Notes: generated by a model from the letters alone, not told the origin. A stretch of 64,000 nucleotides of DNA from Bacteroidia bacterium (GCA_030426665.1 JAUHYD010000001.1:310001-374000), one strand, 5' to 3'. Shown: positions 9,913 to 20,334, counted from the first letter of the stretch. Made by a program: numbers and translations.

Positions 9913-12459
9913 TTAATCCAATGTCTGCAAAAGTTCTTCCAACTCTGCGTCAGTCTTAAAATATACATCCCTTGGCTTACTTCCCACCGCCGGACCTACT
10001 ATTCCCGCTACTTCCAGCTGATCCATTATCCTGCCGGCCCGATTATACCCCAGATTAAGTCGCCGCTGTAAATTTGATGTTGACCCGGACTGCATCTGAA
10101 CTACCAGGCGCGCACAATCTTCGAAAAGCTTATCCCTGTTAGAAAGATCAATCTCTTTTGCTCCTTCTCCTTCCTCTCCTTCATATTCCGGCAACTCAAA
10201 TGCTGATGCATACCCTCTTTGCTGTCCGATAAAACTCACAATATCCTCTACTTCCGGTGTGTCTACAAACGCACACTGCAGACGCAATAACTCACTACCA
10301 TGAGACACCAACATATCACCACGTCCTATCAGCTGTTCCGCACCCCCTGCATCCAGAATAGTACGAGAGTCAACCTTTGCAGACACTTTAAATGCTATAC
10401 GAGCAGGAAAGTTAGCTTTAATAGTTCCTGTGATTACATTTACCGATGGGCGCTGTGTGGCAATAATCAGGTGAATACCGATCGCACGGGCCAGCTGCGC
10501 CAACCGGGCGATAGGCATCTCCACTTCCTTACCCGCTGTCATTATCAGGTCGGCAAACTCATCAATTACCAATACTATAAACGGCAGGTATTTGTGCCCG
10601 TTCTCAGGATTCAGCTTCCGTTTTACAAACTTCTGATTATACTCCTTTATATTTCTGGTACCGGCATCCTTTAATAACTCGTACCGATTATCCATCTCAA
10701 TGCACAAAGCATTTAGCGTATTAATTACCTTCTTGGTATCGGTAATAATAGCTTCTTCTTCATTGGGCAGTTTAGCAAGAAAGTGCTTTTCTATCGTTCT
10801 GTAAATAGAAAGTTCAACTTTCTTCGGGTCAACCATAATAAACTTCAACTGCGCCGGGTGCTTTTTATATAACAAGGACACCAAAATTGCATTGATACCT
10901 ACAGATTTACCTTGTCCGGTAGCACCGGCCATCAACAGGTGTGGCATTGTAGCCAGATCTACAATATAATTTTCATTATCTATCTTCTTACCCAAGGCTA
11001 TCGGCAGACTCATATTGTTATTCACAAACTTGTCGCTCGATATAAGCGTTCGCATCGATACGATTTTCTTGTTGGCATTCGGCACTTCAATACCAATGGT
11101 ACCACGACCGGGAATAGGCGCAATAATCCGTATGCCAAGTGCTGCAAGGTTCAATGCTATATCATCTTCCAGATTGCGTATCTTAGAAATACGTACACCC
11201 TCGGCAGGTACTATTTCGTACAAAGTAACGGTAGGACCAACAGTAGCACTAATCCGCTGTATCTCTATCCCGAAGCTTCGCAAAGTCTGTAAGATCTGAT
11301 TCTTGTTTTTCTCCAACTCCTCTTTGTCAAGTGCTATTACGTCAGTCACCCTGTCTTCCAACAAATCGATTGTCGGGAACTTATAATCAGGCAGATCCAA
11401 TTCCGGGTCATACGGCTCGTTACTCCCTATCGAAATATGAGAGCCATGCCTCACAGCCGGTTGTTCCTCTTGTTGTTTCACTTCAAACGACAACTCAGGC
11501 TCAGGCTCGCTATTTTTTGCCAATTCAGCTGCAGCTGCTTTTTCTGCTGCCTCTTTCTCTTTCAAGAACTTCTGATATTCTTTCTGTTCTTCCGTTTCTT
11601 CTTCCTCTTCATCATCCTTTCCGGCTTCTGTTTCCTCAGTTACTTCTTCTTCGTCCCTCAAGGTTATATCCCACTTCAGCGAGCCATCATTTTCATCAGG
11701 CGCCTCACTTTCTTCGGTGTTATCATCGCCACCCTCCTCATCTATTGATTCTTCTGCGGTAGCCACCGGCTCATTAAACACCGGCTCTTCTGCGAGCGAC
11801 GCTGCAACCTTCCCTGCCCGCGTTCTCATCTTATTTACAATTGGCCGGATATCCAGGGTAAATATCACGAACACAAAAAACATTACAGTAGATATCAGCA
11901 CCATACCGGTACCCAAACTACCTAAAAGACCATTTAGATAGGTTATTGCTCCTAAGCCCAACCGACCACCGAGAGGGAAAGAACTCTCTGGAAACAAATA
12001 AGCAAGAACGGGCGCCGTGAGCAACAAGAAAATAGACACCCAACGTATGTAACGCAATACAGGCAATACCTTCGAATCATATACTATATGCAAGCCTAAT
12101 GCTGCTGTAGCGAGGCCGATTACCAATGAAGCAATTCCTGCTCCTTTGTAAACCAAAATATGTGAAATAGCTGCCCCAAGACGACCTCCCCAGTTAGCCA
12201 CTGATGTACTTTCCTTATCCCAGGCAAAACTCCACATACTGCTACTGCTAAACAACTTATCCTGGTCTACCTTCCAACTGAAGTAGTACCCAATAATCGA
12301 AAAGCATACATACACACCTATCAGCAGCAAAAAAATTCCAATCCCAAGGCGAAGCTGTCTTTTACGCTCAATTGCAGCTTTCTCCAACTCCTCAGCATTC
12401 TTTTTTACTACAGGTTTCTTAGCAACAGGTTTCTTTTTTGTTTTAGTATTAGTAGCCAT
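9913..12459 (-). CDS. ftsK: DNA translocase FtsK/SpoIIIE
   Basis: FtsK pumps chromosome termini through the division septum and recruits dimer resolution. The protein has a basic N-terminal tail, about four membrane helices in the first 200 residues, and an acidic low-complexity Glu/Asp-rich linker (about 220-345). The motor follows with the Walker A motif GATGQGKS (near 510) and Walker B LVIDEFADL (near 630). The C-terminal winged-helix gamma domain (about 790-840, TSNLQRRLNLGYNRAGRIMDQLE) reads KOPS-type sites. At 848 residues it is full length. Many antisense frames over the linker are shadows. Confidence 0.96.
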   Translation of the reverse strand: MATNTKTKKKPVAKKPVVKKNAEELEKAAIERKRQLRLGIGIFLLLIGVYVCFSIIGYYFSWKVDQDKLFSSSSMWSFAWDKESTSVANWGGRLGAAISHILVYKGAGIASLVIGLATAALGLHIVYDSKVLPVLRYIRWVSIFLLLTAPVLAYLFPESSFPLGGRLGLGAITYLNGLLGSLGTGMVLISTVMFFVFVIFTLDIRPIVNKMRTRAGKVAASLAEEPVFNEPVATAEESIDEEGGDDNTEESEAPDENDGSLKWDITLRDEEEVTEETEAGKDDEEEEETEEQKEYQKFLKEKEAAEKAAAAELAKNSEPEPELSFEVKQQEEQPAVRHGSHISIGSNEPYDPELDLPDYKFPTIDLLEDRVTDVIALDKEELEKNKNQILQTLRSFGIEIQRISATVGPTVTLYEIVPAEGVRISKIRNLEDDIALNLAALGIRIIAPIPGRGTIGIEVPNANKKIVSMRTLISSDKFVNNNMSLPIALGKKIDNENYIVDLATMPHLLMAGATGQGKSVGINAILVSLLYKKHPAQLKFIMVDPKKVELSIYRTIEKHFLAKLPNEEEAIITDTKKVINTLNALCIEMDNRYELLKDAGTRNIKEYNQKFVKRKLNPENGHKYLPFIVLVIDEFADLIMTAGKEVEMPIARLAQLARAIGIHLIIATQRPSVNVITGTIKANFPARIAFKVSAKVDSRTILDAGGAEQLIGRGDMLVSHGSELLRLQCAFVDTPEVEDIVSFIGQQRGYASAFELPEYEGEEGEGAKEIDLSNRDKLFEDCARLVVQMQSGSTSNLQRRLNLGYNRAGRIMDQLEVAGIVGPAVGSKPRDVYFKTDAELEELLQTLD

Positions 12460-12648
12460 CTGAAAATATATCGGTGTAAAAATACAATATTACAGGAGGT
12501 ATAAAATTTTAATTGCCTTACAGACTCAAAAAATTGTGACTTATAGCATCAGAAACGGCATACAATTGGCCATATGGGTCTACCTAAAACTTTCTTTGCA
12601 CTATTAAAGATTTCTAGTAGGTTTGAGTAAGCTTCAAGCTAATAAATT

Positions 12649-13704
12649 ATGGAAACAGTTAAGTTCCCTTTTTACGCACGCCTTTCATTGGTTCTGTTTT
12701 CAGTGGTACTCATTTTCGTTATTCTGAAAGTCGGAGCCGGCATTTTTGTGCCGTTGATGTTCGCATCATTGATTGCCATCCTCATGTTACCGCTAAATCA
12801 GTTTTTAGAATACAAGCTTAAGGCCGGCCGGTTTGTAGCTGCTTTTCTTAGTGTGGCACTGGCAGTATTAGTAATGCTAAGCTTTATCTATGTTGTCGCG
12901 CTCCAGATAACTGTGTTTTCAAGCGACCTTCCGTCGCTAAAAAGACGATTTATTCAAATTTTCGGGGAGTTTCAAGGTTGGCTTACCACAACATTGCATA
13001 TCACATCCGGTCAGCAAACAGAATACATCAACAAATCGTTGGTGGGACTTGCAAATACAGCAGCACAATCAGTCGGAAATGTTGTGTTTTCTATTTCGGC
13101 TATGCTGTTGCTTCTGGCCTTTGTGTTTGTATTCTCCTTCTTTATCCTTTACTACAGACGACTGCTGATGCGCTTTGCATTGAATCTGTTCAGCGTCCAC
13201 AACAGACAAAAAGTTACAGGCGTGATTTTAGCGACAAAAAGCATGATTAATGCCTATATTTCAGGTCTGGTCATTGAGCTATTCATGTTAGGAACTGTAT
13301 CCTGTATTATGTTCCTGATTATGGATATCCGATATCCTGTTCTTCTGGCTATGATGATTGCTCTTTTGAACGTCATTCCCTATTTGGGTATATATACCGG
13401 AATTGCTTTGTGTATGCTTGTCACCTTTGCAAATAGCAATTTCGGAATGGCTTTTGAGGCCGGCGCCGGTCTTTTTATCTTACATCTGCTTGATTCAAAC
13501 ATTCTCTTTCCGAGAATTATCGGCAGCCGGGTAAAAATGAACCCTTTTGTCACAATACTCGCGGTAATTGTAGGAGAATATATTTGGGGTGTTGCCGGGA
13601 TGTTCCTGTTTATCCCAATTGTAAGTACCATAAAACTGGTCTGTGAACAAGTGGACGCGCTAAAAGCATGGAGTATACTGATTGGTGAAGATGTGAAAAG
13701 TTGA
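12649..13704 (+). CDS. AI-2E family transporter (PerM/YdiK-like membrane protein)
   Basis: The 351-residue protein has about eight membrane helices: a pair or more near the N-terminus, a soluble segment around residues 85-140, then a long hydrophobic half. Its C-terminal half has the pattern ISGLVIELFMLG, then LLALLNVIPYLGIYTG-like, then PFVTILAVIVGEYIWGVAGMFLFIPI, which is diagnostic of the AI-2E/PerM family. Members are proposed exporters of small signals or Na+/H+ antiporters, and the substrate here cannot be told. It is divergent from ftsK and single-cistron, and it ends at a strong shared terminator. Confidence 0.88.
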   Translation: METVKFPFYARLSLVLFSVVLIFVILKVGAGIFVPLMFASLIAILMLPLNQFLEYKLKAGRFVAAFLSVALAVLVMLSFIYVVALQITVFSSDLPSLKRRFIQIFGEFQGWLTTTLHITSGQQTEYINKSLVGLANTAAQSVGNVVFSISAMLLLLAFVFVFSFFILYYRRLLMRFALNLFSVHNRQKVTGVILATKSMINAYISGLVIELFMLGTVSCIMFLIMDIRYPVLLAMMIALLNVIPYLGIYTGIALCMLVTFANSNFGMAFEAGAGLFILHLLDSNILFPRIIGSRVKMNPFVTILAVIVGEYIWGVAGMFLFIPIVSTIKLVCEQVDALKAWSILIGEDVKS

Positions 13705-13741
13705 CGTTGGCGTAAAATCAAATCACAAAAATTTAATAAAA

Positions 13742-13773
13742 AAGGGAGGTTGTTTTTGATGACAACCTCCCTT
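13742..13773. terminator. Bidirectional terminator between AI-2E transporter and giant T9SS-type gene
   Basis: A perfect 12-bp stem (AAGGGAGGTTGT, 13742-13753, and its complement, 13762-13773) lies between two convergent genes. A/T-rich flanks on both sides would allow it to end either transcript. Confidence 0.8.
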
Positions 13774-13796
13774 AAAGTTTGATATAAATCCCATCA

Positions 13797-16700
13797 CTAA
13801 TTAATCTTCGAGAACCGCTCCGCTCGCAGCAAAGTGTTTTGTTCGTCGTAAATCATCAGCATATACATTCCGTTTGCCAGATTACCTACATTGATAGATG
13901 TTGCCTCTTTCTTCTCAGTTACATACCTGCCATCCGGCGCGATAACTACAACCCGAACCGTCACCGGAGACTCAATGTTAATTATTGAAGAAGCCGGATT
14001 TGGATAAACTTTTACACTTATAGCCTGCGTTGGGAACGTAATACCTGAAGGCAGTATTGTGTACACATCAGAAGTATCATAACAACCACGTCCATCAGAA
14101 ACCACCACTTGATAGTCACCCGGAGTCGGGCTAAACAACAAGCTAGCAGTATCGTCCGGCATTTCCGCACCATCCTTCAGCCATAGATAGGTTGGGAAAG
14201 TGCCGGTGTACAAATAATCGCCACTGGTATTATAATTAATCATCGCGTTCGGTGATGGCACCACGTTTTTGCCCGGCAAAGTCATCGTACACAATCCGTT
14301 ACTCACCTCCAAAGTGTACATTCCGGTAGTAGTAGCTATATAATTACTATTAGTTGCACCTGCAATCAACGACCCATCCTTTGACCACTGATAAGATATG
14401 CTCATATCTATAGTACCAACCAGATTAACAGGGTTGCCATGACACAATGTTACGTCGGTTCCGGCAGGCAAAATTGAAATTGAAGTTATCGCACTGCCAA
14501 CCGCTATATCGTGCACTACAAAATCAGTACAACCGAAACTATTTGTCACTGTGTAGGAAATAAATGCAACTCCTGTTGCAATACCAGATACAACACCTGA
14601 GGCGTTAACGGTAGCAACTGTTGTATCACTACTGCTCCATGTACCCCCAGAAGTGGCATCTGTAAAAATTGTCATCATGCCGGCACATATCGAGGTATCT
14701 CCTGAAATTGAAGCTATAACAGGCAATGGGTGTACCATTTCAGATGCTGTTACAGACGTTGAGCAACCGGGATATACTGATACGGTATAAGATATAACGA
14801 CACTTCCCGAATCAACGCCGGTAACCATACCCATAGTATCAATTGTACCAATTGAGATATCGTCTGACGACCAAACGCCACCAGAAGTTGCACTCGACAA
14901 CGTTACCGAAGAACCTACGCACAAATCAGTCGCTCCGGTAATCGGCGCAACAACAGGCAGAGCAGTCACAGTATCTGATGCAGTCACGGTTGTAGAACAA
15001 CCGAAACCATTGATAACTGTGTAACTAATAGTAGTAATTCCAGGAGCAATTCCTCCAATCATACCTGAGGTAGTATCAACCATCGCAATACTCATATCTG
15101 CACTATACCAGAACCCACCAGTTGAATCGTTTGTCAAAGTAGTAGTATCTCCGACACACAAATTCAGCATTCCACTGATAGGCGCCACAACCGGAAGCCC
15201 ATTCACTGTCACTGCATGAGTTACAAAGCAACCCGTCGTTCCGGTAAAGGTTACCTCAACGGTACCGGCCGACACGCCGGTTAAAATTCCAAATGCTGTA
15301 TCTATCGTCGCAACAGCCGGGTTTGACGAATACCAAAAACCTACCGATGTTGCGCTCATCAATGTTGTTGTATCACCCACACACACAGACGACGCACCGG
15401 TAATAGTTGCAGGAAGCGGGTTAACAATTATCACCGCACTATCATTCATTGCACTGGCACATCCCGAAGTGTCATTGGTGGCTAATACCGTGTAAGTTCC
15501 GGCCGCTGTTTGCAAACCAAAATCAATAGAACTTCCCGTACCTGCCATCGTACTTCCTACAACAGACGCTCCATTGTACAACTGATAGCTTACACTCATA
15601 TCTGAACTGTCAAGCCCGATACTCACACCAGCATCACCGGCACAATACGCACCGCCACCTGTCACGTTGTAAACAACGGGCAGAGAACTTACCATTATCA
15701 CTGCGCTGTCACTCATGTTGTTCGTACATGCAGTTACATCATCGGTCGCTAAAACGCTGTATGTTCCTGATGCCGTATGCAGACCGAAATCTAAGGGAAA
15801 TCCGGTTCCTGCAACCGGAGCACCTACAGCTGTTGTACCATTATACAACTGATAAGATATCGCCGTATCAGAACCATCAAGACCAATATGAGCACCTGTG
15901 TCACTTGCACAGAATGTGCCGCCACCTGTAACCGCGTGAACGGTCGGCAACGGATTAACAATAACGTCGACAGTACCTGACATATCCCGTGCGCACAACG
16001 TAGATGTGTTACCGGCAACCACAGAATACGTGCCTGCTACAGTTTGCAGACCAAAATCTAAAGCAGCACCGGTACCGGCAACAGGACCACCAACAGCGGC
16101 AGCGCCATTATACAATTGATAATCTATTCCTACCTCTGAATTACTCAATCCTACACTCACACCAGTACCTCCGGCGCAGTAACCGCCACCACCTGTTACA
16201 GTGTATATCGTTGGAATTGGATTAACAGAAACACTTACACCTGCTACCACCGTACATCCTGACGCAGATGTCGATACGCTATATACATTGGTGCCTGCCA
16301 TTGCAGGAGTAATGCTAACGGTGTCGCATGTAGCACATGAAAGCCCTGATGCACCCGATACGCCTACCCAGGCATAATCAAGCGTAGGTGTACCTGAAAC
16401 CTTGATATTATCAATTGCCCAATGCCATCCCCAGTTTGAAAAATAGTTCCATCTCAAACGTACGTCAGTTGCACCAAGAGCTGCACCCGGCAAGGCAATT
16501 GTAAAGTCCGGAGATGTAGACAGCCATGTTGTTGACCCTGCGGATGTTGGCGCCTGATTGACCATAGAAATCCAGGGGCCACCACCTACTGAGTATTCAA
16601 CAGATGCAGTAACATCAAAACCGGGAATTGCCTGATAATATTGATTGAACGATACAGACGCAGAGGTATAACCCGCTAACGAAAATGACGGCGACGTAAT

Positions 16701-18254
16701 AATCGTATTGGTCGGAATTGAACCGGAACCGGTAGCATCACCAGCTGCCTGCACATAAGGGGAGCCGTCACCAGCTACTGCAGATAAGTACCCCGGAGAA
16801 TTGCGAATTTGGAAAAAACTCACAGTTTGACCGGCAGTCGCAATATTCGTTATCGTCCAGGCACCCAACCCACTATTAAAATCTTGTTCTAATACTTCTG
16901 TCAAAGGAGCTGTTGCACTCGCTATGAAAGTAGCGCTATCTCCCAAACAAAATGTTGCGGTCGTTGCAGGGGTTATTGATATTGCAGATGGCTGTAAATT
17001 CACAGTCACCTTGGCACTCCCCTCCGGTCCCCAACATGCACCTGAAACAGCCCTGAAGTAATAGGTATGTGTTCCCGGCGTAGTGATAAACTGAGAAGTA
17101 GAAGGTGTTGACGTTGACGTTCCACCTGACAGCAAACCCTGATAATAGATGGTACCACCACCTGATACACTTGCTGTAATCGTCGCATTATTGCAATACG
17201 CACCTGCGCCGGCTACCATCACAGGGCCGGGAGATGCATTAATCGTTACAACTACACTGCTTTCTGGCCCCCAGCAACCGGCAGCCGAGCGAGTTCTGAA
17301 GTAATAGGTATTAGTTCCCGGAGTCGTTACTACATGAGACCCACCGGGAAACGATGTAGAAGTACCTCCTGATGTCGTACCCTGGAAAAAAAGTGTACCC
17401 GGTCCGGTAGGTGTAGCAGATAGTGTTGCGCTATCACAATATGTGCCGGCTCCGGTTACCACAGGGGCTACGGGCACTGCATTTACAGTCATTACCAAAG
17501 GTGCAGAACCAACAATAGTTGGAGACACACATCCTGTGGCTGTCATTCCTACTCTTACAATATCTCCATCAGCGAGTGTACTACTTGAGAATACCGTATT
17601 TGTAGCTCCCGGAATAACTCCTCCGTTCAATCGCCATTGAAAAGTAGGTGTTCCGCCATTCACAGGGTTTGCCGTAAAAGTAACAAGCGTTCCTTCGCAT
17701 ATCGCCCCCGTAGGTGACGGAGTAACGGTTACAGAAGGTGTCAGCACTGGTGTCAACGACAATCCGCCGAAGTTTGTACTTCCGGTAACCACACCGGCCA
17801 TTCCGGGTGCTGAAGACGCTGTTATATTACCTGCAGACGATGTAGTGTTATTTGCCTGAACCTGTAAACCTGTAATAGTTATAGTATCAAGTGCGGTAGC
17901 ACCAAAACAGAATATCGTAACATTAAGCGTTGTAGCTGTCATGCCTCCGCTGGTTACAGAAAATATGTTACCACCTGCACTAAACGCAAAAGTTGGGGTG
18001 GCACCGGTATTAAACGACCATCCGGCAGGAGCATCCAAAACCAGAGTTTTCGGGAAGCCGTTTGTTAAATCACCGGGAAGCCCCTCGGCTATTGTTATAC
18101 GTCCGAGCGTTGTATAAGCAGGAGTGGATCCGTCTGCAGCCAGATTGCCGCAAATATTAATACCTCCTCCTCCGGGAGTTACGGTTATCGCTGCGTCTGC
18201 ACCAAAGATGCCAAAACCGGCTAACCCAAACAGGAAAAATAGAATCTTCTTCAT
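13797..18254 (-). CDS. Giant secreted repeat protein with T9SS C-terminal sorting domain
   Basis: The protein has 1485 residues. A signal peptide (about 1-22) is followed by a beta-rich Thr/Ser/Gly architecture. In order it shows an Ig-like segment (about 170-255), two tandem 80-residue repeats ending YYFR...CWGPE, and a jelly-roll-like domain (about 450-620, beginning LEQDFNSGLGAWTI). Three repeats around YNVTGGGAYCAG and YQLYNG come next, then four or five BIG2-like repeats of the form CVGDTTTL...GGxWxSxD. The last 80 residues form a type A sorting domain with VKVYPNPASS and a final NGMYMLMIYDE-like strand, which directs export by the Por system. It is probably an adhesin or cell-surface filament. 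No catalytic domain was recognised. Confidence 0.9.
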   Translation of the reverse strand: MKKILFFLFGLAGFGIFGADAAITVTPGGGGINICGNLAADGSTPAYTTLGRITIAEGLPGDLTNGFPKTLVLDAPAGWSFNTGATPTFAFSAGGNIFSVTSGGMTATTLNVTIFCFGATALDTITITGLQVQANNTTSSAGNITASSAPGMAGVVTGSTNFGGLSLTPVLTPSVTVTPSPTGAICEGTLVTFTANPVNGGTPTFQWRLNGGVIPGATNTVFSSSTLADGDIVRVGMTATGCVSPTIVGSAPLVMTVNAVPVAPVVTGAGTYCDSATLSATPTGPGTLFFQGTTSGGTSTSFPGGSHVVTTPGTNTYYFRTRSAAGCWGPESSVVVTINASPGPVMVAGAGAYCNNATITASVSGGGTIYYQGLLSGGTSTSTPSTSQFITTPGTHTYYFRAVSGACWGPEGSAKVTVNLQPSAISITPATTATFCLGDSATFIASATAPLTEVLEQDFNSGLGAWTITNIATAGQTVSFFQIRNSPGYLSAVAGDGSPYVQAAGDATGSGSIPTNTIITSPSFSLAGYTSASVSFNQYYQAIPGFDVTASVEYSVGGGPWISMVNQAPTSAGSTTWLSTSPDFTIALPGAALGATDVRLRWNYFSNWGWHWAIDNIKVSGTPTLDYAWVGVSGASGLSCATCDTVSITPAMAGTNVYSVSTSASGCTVVAGVSVSVNPIPTIYTVTGGGGYCAGGTGVSVGLSNSEVGIDYQLYNGAAAVGGPVAGTGAALDFGLQTVAGTYSVVAGNTSTLCARDMSGTVDVIVNPLPTVHAVTGGGTFCASDTGAHIGLDGSDTAISYQLYNGTTAVGAPVAGTGFPLDFGLHTASGTYSVLATDDVTACTNNMSDSAVIMVSSLPVVYNVTGGGAYCAGDAGVSIGLDSSDMSVSYQLYNGASVVGSTMAGTGSSIDFGLQTAAGTYTVLATNDTSGCASAMNDSAVIIVNPLPATITGASSVCVGDTTTLMSATSVGFWYSSNPAVATIDTAFGILTGVSAGTVEVTFTGTTGCFVTHAVTVNGLPVVAPISGMLNLCVGDTTTLTNDSTGGFWYSADMSIAMVDTTSGMIGGIAPGITTISYTVINGFGCSTTVTASDTVTALPVVAPITGATDLCVGSSVTLSSATSGGVWSSDDISIGTIDTMGMVTGVDSGSVVISYTVSVYPGCSTSVTASEMVHPLPVIASISGDTSICAGMMTIFTDATSGGTWSSSDTTVATVNASGVVSGIATGVAFISYTVTNSFGCTDFVVHDIAVGSAITSISILPAGTDVTLCHGNPVNLVGTIDMSISYQWSKDGSLIAGATNSNYIATTTGMYTLEVSNGLCTMTLPGKNVVPSPNAMINYNTSGDYLYTGTFPTYLWLKDGAEMPDDTASLLFSPTPGDYQVVVSDGRGCYDTSDVYTILPSGITFPTQAISVKVYPNPASSIINIESPVTVRVVVIAPDGRYVTEKKEATSINVGNLANGMYMLMIYDEQNTLLRAERFSKIN

Positions 18255-18468
18255 TATAAATCTTTGAGTTTATCTAAAATTTTCAAAAGTTTCTCGCACA
18301 GAAATTAATGTTGCGGAGTATCTGACAAAGAGCCCGCAAATCTTAATTGAACGTTAAAAACAGCTTAAAGATACATCAAGTCAATGATGTGTGCAAGCAC
18401 CGTTATGACAAAAAAATAAAATTCGATAATCACACTTTTCAGCGAAACCGACTTTTTCAACCAAATAA

Positions 18469-19011
18469 TTATTTTTTGTCTATAAATTTCGCTTTATAGT
18501 CATTTATACTGTGCTGCAAAATCTTTTTTGCCAAGCGCGCATTTTCGAAATCCTCAACTTTAACTTCCTTTTTTTCTAGTCTTTTGTATTCTTCAAAAAA
18601 GTGGCGCATCTCCCTGATAAAATGATTGGACAATTCATCTATGTCATTAAAATGAGCGACACTCATATCGTTGTTACAAACCGCTATGAGTTTGTCGTCG
18701 GCTTCACCACCATCAAGCATCCTCATTACGCCAATCACTTTTGCCTCTACAAGGCAAAGCGGCTGCATTTCTATCTGAGACAGTACTAATATATCTAGTG
18801 GGTCATTATCATCACAATAGGTACGTGGAATAAAACCATAATTAGCCGGATAATAAACAGAAGAGTATAAAACTCTGTCCAGCTTCAGCATACCGGTATC
18901 CTTATCTAATTCATACTTCGCCCGGGAGTTCTTCGGGATTTCAATGATTGCGTTTACTGTTTCAGGCACGTTTTCACCGTAACTAACGTCATGCCATGGA
19001 TTGAAATTCAT
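18469..19011 (-). CDS. ppa: Inorganic pyrophosphatase, family I
   Basis: The enzyme hydrolyses pyrophosphate to phosphate and so drives biosynthetic reactions. The family I signature DDNDPLDIL (about 67-75) holds the metal-binding aspartates, and [11 protein letters not shown] supplies further acidic ligands. The length of 180 residues matches soluble bacterial PPases. The gene is monocistronic and divergent from exbB. A perfect -7 box lies 39 bp upstream. Confidence 0.95.
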   Translation of the reverse strand: MNFNPWHDVSYGENVPETVNAIIEIPKNSRAKYELDKDTGMLKLDRVLYSSVYYPANYGFIPRTYCDDNDPLDILVLSQIEMQPLCLVEAKVIGVMRMLDGGEADDKLIAVCNNDMSVAHFNDIDELSNHFIREMRHFFEEYKRLEKKEVKVEDFENARLAKKILQHSINDYKAKFIDKK

Positions 19012-19049
19012 ATATTATATGTATGTTGAGAAAAAATTTTTCAAGTTTA

Positions 19050-19057
19050 CAAAGGTA
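19050..19057 (-). promoter_or_regulatory. Candidate -7 box of ppa
   Basis: The minus strand reads TACCTTTG (TAnnTTTG) 39 bp before the ppa ATG. The matching -33 TTG is not obvious. It sits in the 338-bp divergent region 19012-19349, which otherwise holds only the exbB promoter and AT-rich sequence. Confidence 0.5.
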
Positions 19058-19257
19058 TTGCCGCGAAATTACGTCTAAAGATGATGTACCTACAAACAAT
19101 TTAAGCTAAATATTTTCGCAGGAAAGGCATATCTATTTAAATACGCCCAATTGACAATAATCTACTTAGCTTTACGTTCCTATATTTGTAAAAAATATCG
19201 CCGGAAGAGGGTAGAAATAGTCAATATTATGTTTGTGAAATATTTTTTTACCCAAAA

Positions 19258-19287
19258 TTGTTTTTTTGAGAGGTACGTATATCTTTG
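19258..19287 (+). promoter_or_regulatory. Bacteroidota-type promoter of the exbB-exbD-exbD-tonB cluster
   Basis: TTG at 19258-19260, a 19-bp spacer and TATCTTTG at 19280-19287 match the TTG-N19-TAnnTTTG consensus of the Bacteroidota housekeeping sigma factor. It is the best full promoter match in the window. Transcription would start near 19294, giving a leader of about 55 bases before the exbB ATG. Confidence 0.75.
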
Positions 19288-19349
19288 CAAACACTAATTA
19301 AAAAGTCTTTTAACCAATCAAATATTAAGCAAAAACTAAAATCAAAATT

Positions 19350-20195
19350 ATGGCAGACGTAAAAACAGCCGCAGCAAAACCATCAGCTTCTCGTGGAGGT
19401 GCAGGAAAACCAAAAAACTCCAACAATTTTTGGATTAACGCATTAGTTGTAGCAGGATGTATAACTGTTGGTGAGCTTATTTGGAAGTTTGTATTGGGCG
19501 CAGAAGGGAATTTCCACGACGGTGCTGCAAGAATGCACCCGGCAAACATAGGTGGAACGATGTATCAGGGTGGATTTGTGGTACCGTTTCTTATGGCAAC
19601 CTTCCTGACGCTTCTTTGTTTCGTGGTTGAACGCGCTCTAACTATCGTCAAAGCAAAAGGAAAAATTGAAGGTGGAGAGTTTGTTCGTAAAGTTCAGTAT
19701 CACCTTGCTAATAAAAATCTGGATGCAGCTGTATCTGAGTGCGACAAGCAAGCAGGTTCTGTAGGTAACGTGATGCGTGCAGGTCTGGTTAAATACAAAG
19801 AAATGACAACCAACAACGAACTGGACACTGACCAGAAAGTTGCGGGAATTAACAAAGAAATTGAAGAAGCTACTGCATTAGAACTGCCAATGCTTGAGAA
19901 AAATCTTGTATTCTTGTCAACGATTGCTTCTTGTGCTACCCTGTTGGGTCTGTTCGGAACGGTACTTGGTATGATTCGTTCTTTTGAGGCGATGTCATCA
20001 GCAGGTGCTCCTGATGCGGCTGCACTTGCGGCTGGTATCTCTGAGGCACTTATCAACACTGCCCTCGGTATCGGAACATCATTCTTCGCTATCATTTTCT
20101 ACAACCTTTTCACGACCATCATCGATGGAATCACTTATTCAATTGATGAGAGTGGCTTTACGTTGACTCAGAGCTTCGTTTCTACTCACAAATAA
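19350..20195 (+). CDS. exbB: MotA/TolQ/ExbB proton channel
   Basis: This is the proton-channel core of the TonB energy-transducing complex in the inner membrane. A polar Ala/Lys-rich start is followed by a helix near 30-50, a second near 78-98, a cytoplasmic segment, and the conserved C-terminal helix pair LVFLSTIASCATLLGLFGTVLGMI (about 188-211) and GISEALINTALGIGTSFFAIIFYN. These are the MotA/TolQ/ExbB signature helices. It is 281 residues long and first in a four-gene cluster. A strong hairpin separates it from the first exbD. Confidence 0.93.
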   Translation: MADVKTAAAKPSASRGGAGKPKNSNNFWINALVVAGCITVGELIWKFVLGAEGNFHDGAARMHPANIGGTMYQGGFVVPFLMATFLTLLCFVVERALTIVKAKGKIEGGEFVRKVQYHLANKNLDAAVSECDKQAGSVGNVMRAGLVKYKEMTTNNELDTDQKVAGINKEIEEATALELPMLEKNLVFLSTIASCATLLGLFGTVLGMIRSFEAMSSAGAPDAAALAAGISEALINTALGIGTSFFAIIFYNLFTTIIDGITYSIDESGFTLTQSFVSTHK

Positions 20196-20210
20196 TTCCA
20201 GTGAATGTTC

Positions 20211-20245
20211 CCCATTGCCTGTTTTTGGTTAAAACAGGCAATGGG
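20211..20245 (+). promoter_or_regulatory. Strong intercistronic hairpin between exbB and first exbD
   Basis: A perfect 15-bp inverted repeat (CCCATTGCCTGTTTT at 20211-20225, complement at 20231-20245) has a 5-base loop. It lies 16 bp after the exbB stop. It is followed by ATTACATA and only then five T residues, so it looks more like a partial terminator or an mRNA 3'-end stabiliser than a full stop. It could set more ExbB than ExbD from one transcript. Confidence 0.7.
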
Positions 20246-20334
20246 ATTACATATTTTTAATATTATGTAAGTTGGATTTATGGAATTTTAGTGAAAATGT
20301 ATCTTATTAATTTAACAGCAGAAGAATAACTACA

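Noticed and set aside
11331..11762. Several plus-strand frames of 100-140 residues within ftsK.
   Set aside because: They are antisense to the Glu/Asp-rich linker of FtsK, where low-complexity codons leave the opposite strand open.
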